A DNA stretch of 64,000 bases, taken from the NCBI GenBank assembly GCA_910580105.1, contig CAJTWN010000001.1, positions 372,001 through 436,000 of the forward strand, in the 5' to 3' direction. The stretch comes from an uncultured Clostridia bacterium. Lineage in GTDB: Bacteria; Bacillota; Clostridia; Monoglobales; Monoglobaceae. The translations under genes and the position numbers were made by a program. Of this stretch, positions 61,628-64,000 are shown piece after piece; positions within the stretch are counted from its first letter, which is position 1; every line of letters begins with the position of its first letter. The notes under the pieces were generated by a model, which searched no databases, was not told the DNA's origin, and saw only the letters and a program-made list of their open reading frames with translations.

Positions 61628-61663
61628 TAAATTTTTTAAGACTTCCTCGGTTACCATTCCAAA

Positions 61664-61693
61664 ATAAAAGAACCCGATATCGGGTTCTTTTAT
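61664..61693 (+). terminator. Perfect palindromic terminator
   Basis: A 30-base perfect palindrome centred on GATATC with T's on both sides, ending the membrane protein transcript; the right-hand side runs on as TTTTT. Confidence 0.8.
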
Positions 61694-61758
61694 TTTTGTA
61701 TTTTCCCGCACACAAAAACATATATTATAAATAAAATACAGAAAGTCGGTGATAATTG

Positions 61759-63048
61759 ATGACTATACATACTGTGCAACCAGGAGAAACCCTCAGCGCA
61801 ATTGCAAGACGCTATCAAACAACACCTGCACAAATTATTAAAGATAACGATTTAATGCGTCCGGATACCTTGGTGGTTGGCCAGGATCTTGTTATTCTTA
61901 TACCAGAAACAACTTATACCGTACAGGAAGGCGACACACTATCTTCCATTGCAGAAAAATTTCAAATGGGTATAAAACAACTGTACCGCAACAATTATTT
62001 TCTGCACGGCCGCCCCAACATTTCTCCGGGTGATGTACTGACCATCCAATTTACCGATAGGCCGACACGCCAGGTTATTGTCAACAGCTATGCCTATCCC
62101 TATATCTCTGAAGAACTTTTAGACAGCCAGCTCCCTTATCTTTCCTATCTTACCCCTTTTACCTATGGTATCAGTGAAACGGGAACCCTTCTGGATTTAA
62201 ATGATGCCCAGCTAATTGCAGCTGCAAAGGCGCATCAGACGAAGTTATTGATGCACCTCTCCACCTTGACGGAAGAAGACACTTTCAGCAATGAACGGGC
62301 AAGTATTATTTTAAGTGATAATACCCTGCAAAACAATCTCATCAATGAAATCATTGCGATGATACAACGAAAAGGTTATGATGGATTAGATGTTGACTTT
62401 GAATTCATTTATCCGGAAGAAAAATATGCGTATACCGCTTTTCTGCAAAACCTTCGCCTGCGGTTAAATCCACTGGGATACCCCCTGTATTCTGCTCTTG
62501 CGCCCAAAACAAGCGACACGCAGCAGGGAATTTTATATGAAGGCCATGACTATGCCGGCATAGCGGCAGCGGTCAATTATGTACTTTTGATGACCTATGA
62601 ATGGGGCTATACTTATGGTCCGCCAATGGCAGTTGCACCCCTCAATTTGGTACGGCAGGTCGTTCTCTATGCCCTCACCCGGATTACCAGCGATAAAATC
62701 TTGCTGGGCATTCCCACCTATGGTTATGACTGGAAGCTCCCCTTTGTCCGGGGAGAGAGCCGTGCAGAATCCATTTCCCCGGTGGAAGCTGTCAATCGTG
62801 CGCAGAAATATCATGCTGAAATTCATTTTGACCCCACCGCACAGTCTCCCTGGTTTAAATATGCCGATGAAAACGGGGCCTTGCATGAAGTTTGGTTTGA
62901 AAACGCCAGAAGCATCCGGGCAAAACTGAATTTAGTCTCTGAATTTGATTTAATGGGCGTTGGGTATTGGAATTCTATGCGTGACTTCCCTGAAAATTGG
63001 GCAGTTTTGAATTCCACCTTTTTGATTAATGACAATCCAACTATTTAG
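61759..63048 (+). CDS. LysM-GH18 peptidoglycan hydrolase (SleL/YaaH-like)
   Basis: 429 residues from ATG at 61759, with GGTGA about 7 bases upstream. Two LysM domains at about 3-47 and 53-98 (TIHTVQPGETLSAIARRYQTTPAQII; TYTVQEGDTLSSIAEKF..) bind peptidoglycan. The rest (about 110-425) is a family 18 glycosidase with catalytic GLDVDFEF (DxDxE near 211-218). This is the architecture of SleL, the N-acetylglucosaminidase that digests spore cortex at germination. No signal peptide is present, as in SleL. A spore role is likely in this organism. Confidence 0.92.
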   Translation: MTIHTVQPGETLSAIARRYQTTPAQIIKDNDLMRPDTLVVGQDLVILIPETTYTVQEGDTLSSIAEKFQMGIKQLYRNNYFLHGRPNISPGDVLTIQFTDRPTRQVIVNSYAYPYISEELLDSQLPYLSYLTPFTYGISETGTLLDLNDAQLIAAAKAHQTKLLMHLSTLTEEDTFSNERASIILSDNTLQNNLINEIIAMIQRKGYDGLDVDFEFIYPEEKYAYTAFLQNLRLRLNPLGYPLYSALAPKTSDTQQGILYEGHDYAGIAAAVNYVLLMTYEWGYTYGPPMAVAPLNLVRQVVLYALTRITSDKILLGIPTYGYDWKLPFVRGESRAESISPVEAVNRAQKYHAEIHFDPTAQSPWFKYADENGALHEVWFENARSIRAKLNLVSEFDLMGVGYWNSMRDFPENWAVLNSTFLINDNPTI

Positions 63049-64000
63049 CATGAATATTAATAAATTCTGCCTTTAATTTGGAATACATGATTTTTTGACT
63101 CCCATAAAGACCATAATATCCTGAAAACATATAACTAATTGCGACTGCAAGGCCAAAAAATACCACAGCATTTGCATGAATATCGAAAAGCTCAATACTC
63201 AATAGCATAGAAGCAATTGGACAGTTGACCACACCGCAAAAGGTGGCAATCAAACCAATTGCCGCGGCAAATGTCGGCGGCAAACCAAACAGATGCCCGG
63301 CAAAACACCCAAATGTTGCACCAATAAAAAATGTGGGAACTATTTCACCGCCGCGAAACCCTGCACATATCGTCAATGCAGTAAACACTATTTTTAATAA
63401 AAAATCATAACTGCGCACTTCGCCTATTGTCAGCGCCCGCGCAATTACATGCACACCTGTTCCATTATAATCTGTGGTCCGTAGAACAAAGGTCAAAACA
63501 ACAAGAAACAGGCCAACACAAAAAATACGAATATATTCATTCGAAAACAACCGTTTCAGCAGAACGGTTGTTTTTCTTAATGCAAGACAAAAAAGGATGC
63601 TAACCCCCGCACAAAGAAACGCCAAAACAGCCACCTTTGCAACCGGCAAAAAATCCAGTTCCGGAATTGCCGCAAGGATATATCTTTCAGGTACCGCACC
63701 AAAAAAAGCAGCAACTTTAAATGCCAAAAGAGAAGATATAATACATGGAACAAATGCCGAATAATAAAATATCCCCACACTCACCACTTCCAGAGAAAAA
63801 ATGGTGGCTGTAAGCGGCGTTCCAAACAACGCCGTAAATACACTGCTCATTCCACAAAGAATGATGATGTGCATATCCTTTTCATCCAACCGCAGAACAT
63901 GCCCCAGCTGTGCGCCGATACCGCCGCCAAGCTGCAAAGCCGCCCCCTCTCTTCCGGCTGAACCGCCAAATAAATGGGTAATGATTGTACTGACAAAAAT
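63041..64000 (-). CDS. ClC-type chloride channel/antiporter (partial, N-terminus outside window)
   Basis: The reading is open to the window edge, so at least 320 C-terminal residues are visible. HLFGGSAGREGAALQLGGGIGAQLG near the edge is the ClC GREG(P) selectivity motif with Ala in place of Pro and the gating Glu kept. SSVFTALFGTPLTATIFSLEV, GGEIVPTFFIGATFGCFAG and IATFCGVVNCPIASMLLSIELF follow, as in ClC helices. It moves chloride or fluoride across the membrane. It ends convergently, overlapping the SleL-like gene by 8 bp. Confidence 0.9.
   Translation of the reverse strand: MFVSTIITHLFGGSAGREGAALQLGGGIGAQLGHVLRLDEKDMHIIILCGMSSVFTALFGTPLTATIFSLEVVSVGIFYYSAFVPCIISSLLAFKVAAFFGAVPERYILAAIPELDFLPVAKVAVLAFLCAGVSILFCLALRKTTVLLKRLFSNEYIRIFCVGLFLVVLTFVLRTTDYNGTGVHVIARALTIGEVRSYDFLLKIVFTALTICAGFRGGEIVPTFFIGATFGCFAGHLFGLPPTFAAAIGLIATFCGVVNCPIASMLLSIELFDIHANAVVFFGLAVAISYMFSGYYGLYGSQKIMYSKLKAEFINIHAK

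Noticed and set aside
1..64000. tRNA or rRNA genes
   Set aside because: No cloverleaf with the TTCGANNCC-type arm or rRNA sequence was found in the intergenic regions.

Overview
The window is chromosomal DNA of a low-to-moderate GC, spore-forming member of the Clostridia, probably an anaerobic gut-type species. The reasons are an alpha/beta-type spore protein, a SpoIID protein, a LysM-GH18 spore-cortex type hydrolase, a SCIFF peptide with its radical SAM maturase, a 2-oxoacid:ferredoxin oxidoreductase, and AGGAGG-type ribosome binding sites throughout. No rRNA, tRNA or CRISPR array was recognised. Genes from 1 to about 46.7 kb lie almost all on the minus strand; most of those after 51.4 kb lie on the plus strand.

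Region 1 (1-7.95 kb) is accessory and AT-rich. It holds the start of a membrane-anchored phosphoesterase, an HNH-nuclease protein with a DGQHR-like motif, an acetyltransferase that looks internally shortened, a secreted protein, a type I Thoeris anti-phage pair (thsB TIR, thsA SIR2-SLOG) and an IS200-type insertion sequence. The Thoeris/IS segment is bounded by a 10-bp copy of the 3' end of guaA (4665-4674 and 7944-7953). Just inside each boundary sits a pair of GTTGCCA boxes spaced 11 bp apart. This suggests an integrase-less, cis-mobilizable defence island at the guaA attachment site. A third box pair at 3081 hints at tandem accretion.

Region 2 (7.9-16.6 kb) is purine metabolism and transport: a GMP synthase paralogue with a degenerate glutaminase domain, a MATE transporter with an internal deletion, an MFS transporter, the canonical guaA, purF, purC and a PhnB-like VOC protein. 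Region 3 (16.7-26.7 kb) has two tiny ORFs behind a sigma-G-like promoter, a marR-ftsH operon with a palindromic operator inside its promoter, a zinc ABC transporter (znuA-znuC-znuB), tig-clpP-clpX, a phosphoesterase and a DUF1540 protein.

Region 4 (26.7-46.7 kb) is housekeeping: thrC, a P-loop ATPase, pgi, a spore protein gene on the plus strand, an ABC-F ATPase, a four-subunit 2-oxoacid:ferredoxin oxidoreductase operon, an RseC-like protein with a P-loop ATPase, the recN-nadK-tlyA-dxs cluster, a DUF624 protein, a ComEA-like protein, a VOC protein, and a compact histidine operon whose first gene is a HisZ-HisG fusion. Region 5 (46.7-64 kb) has a lipid kinase, an HAD phosphatase with YhbY, an ArsC-like protein, a DNA-deoxyinosine glycosylase, an MFS transporter, yajC, the SCIFF peptide and maturase, an HD protein, secD-secF (SecF has a long acidic/Ala insertion), a cytidylate-kinase-like protein, SpoIID, rpsF-ssb-rpsR, small membrane and cysteine proteins, the LysM-GH18 enzyme and a partial ClC channel that leaves the window.
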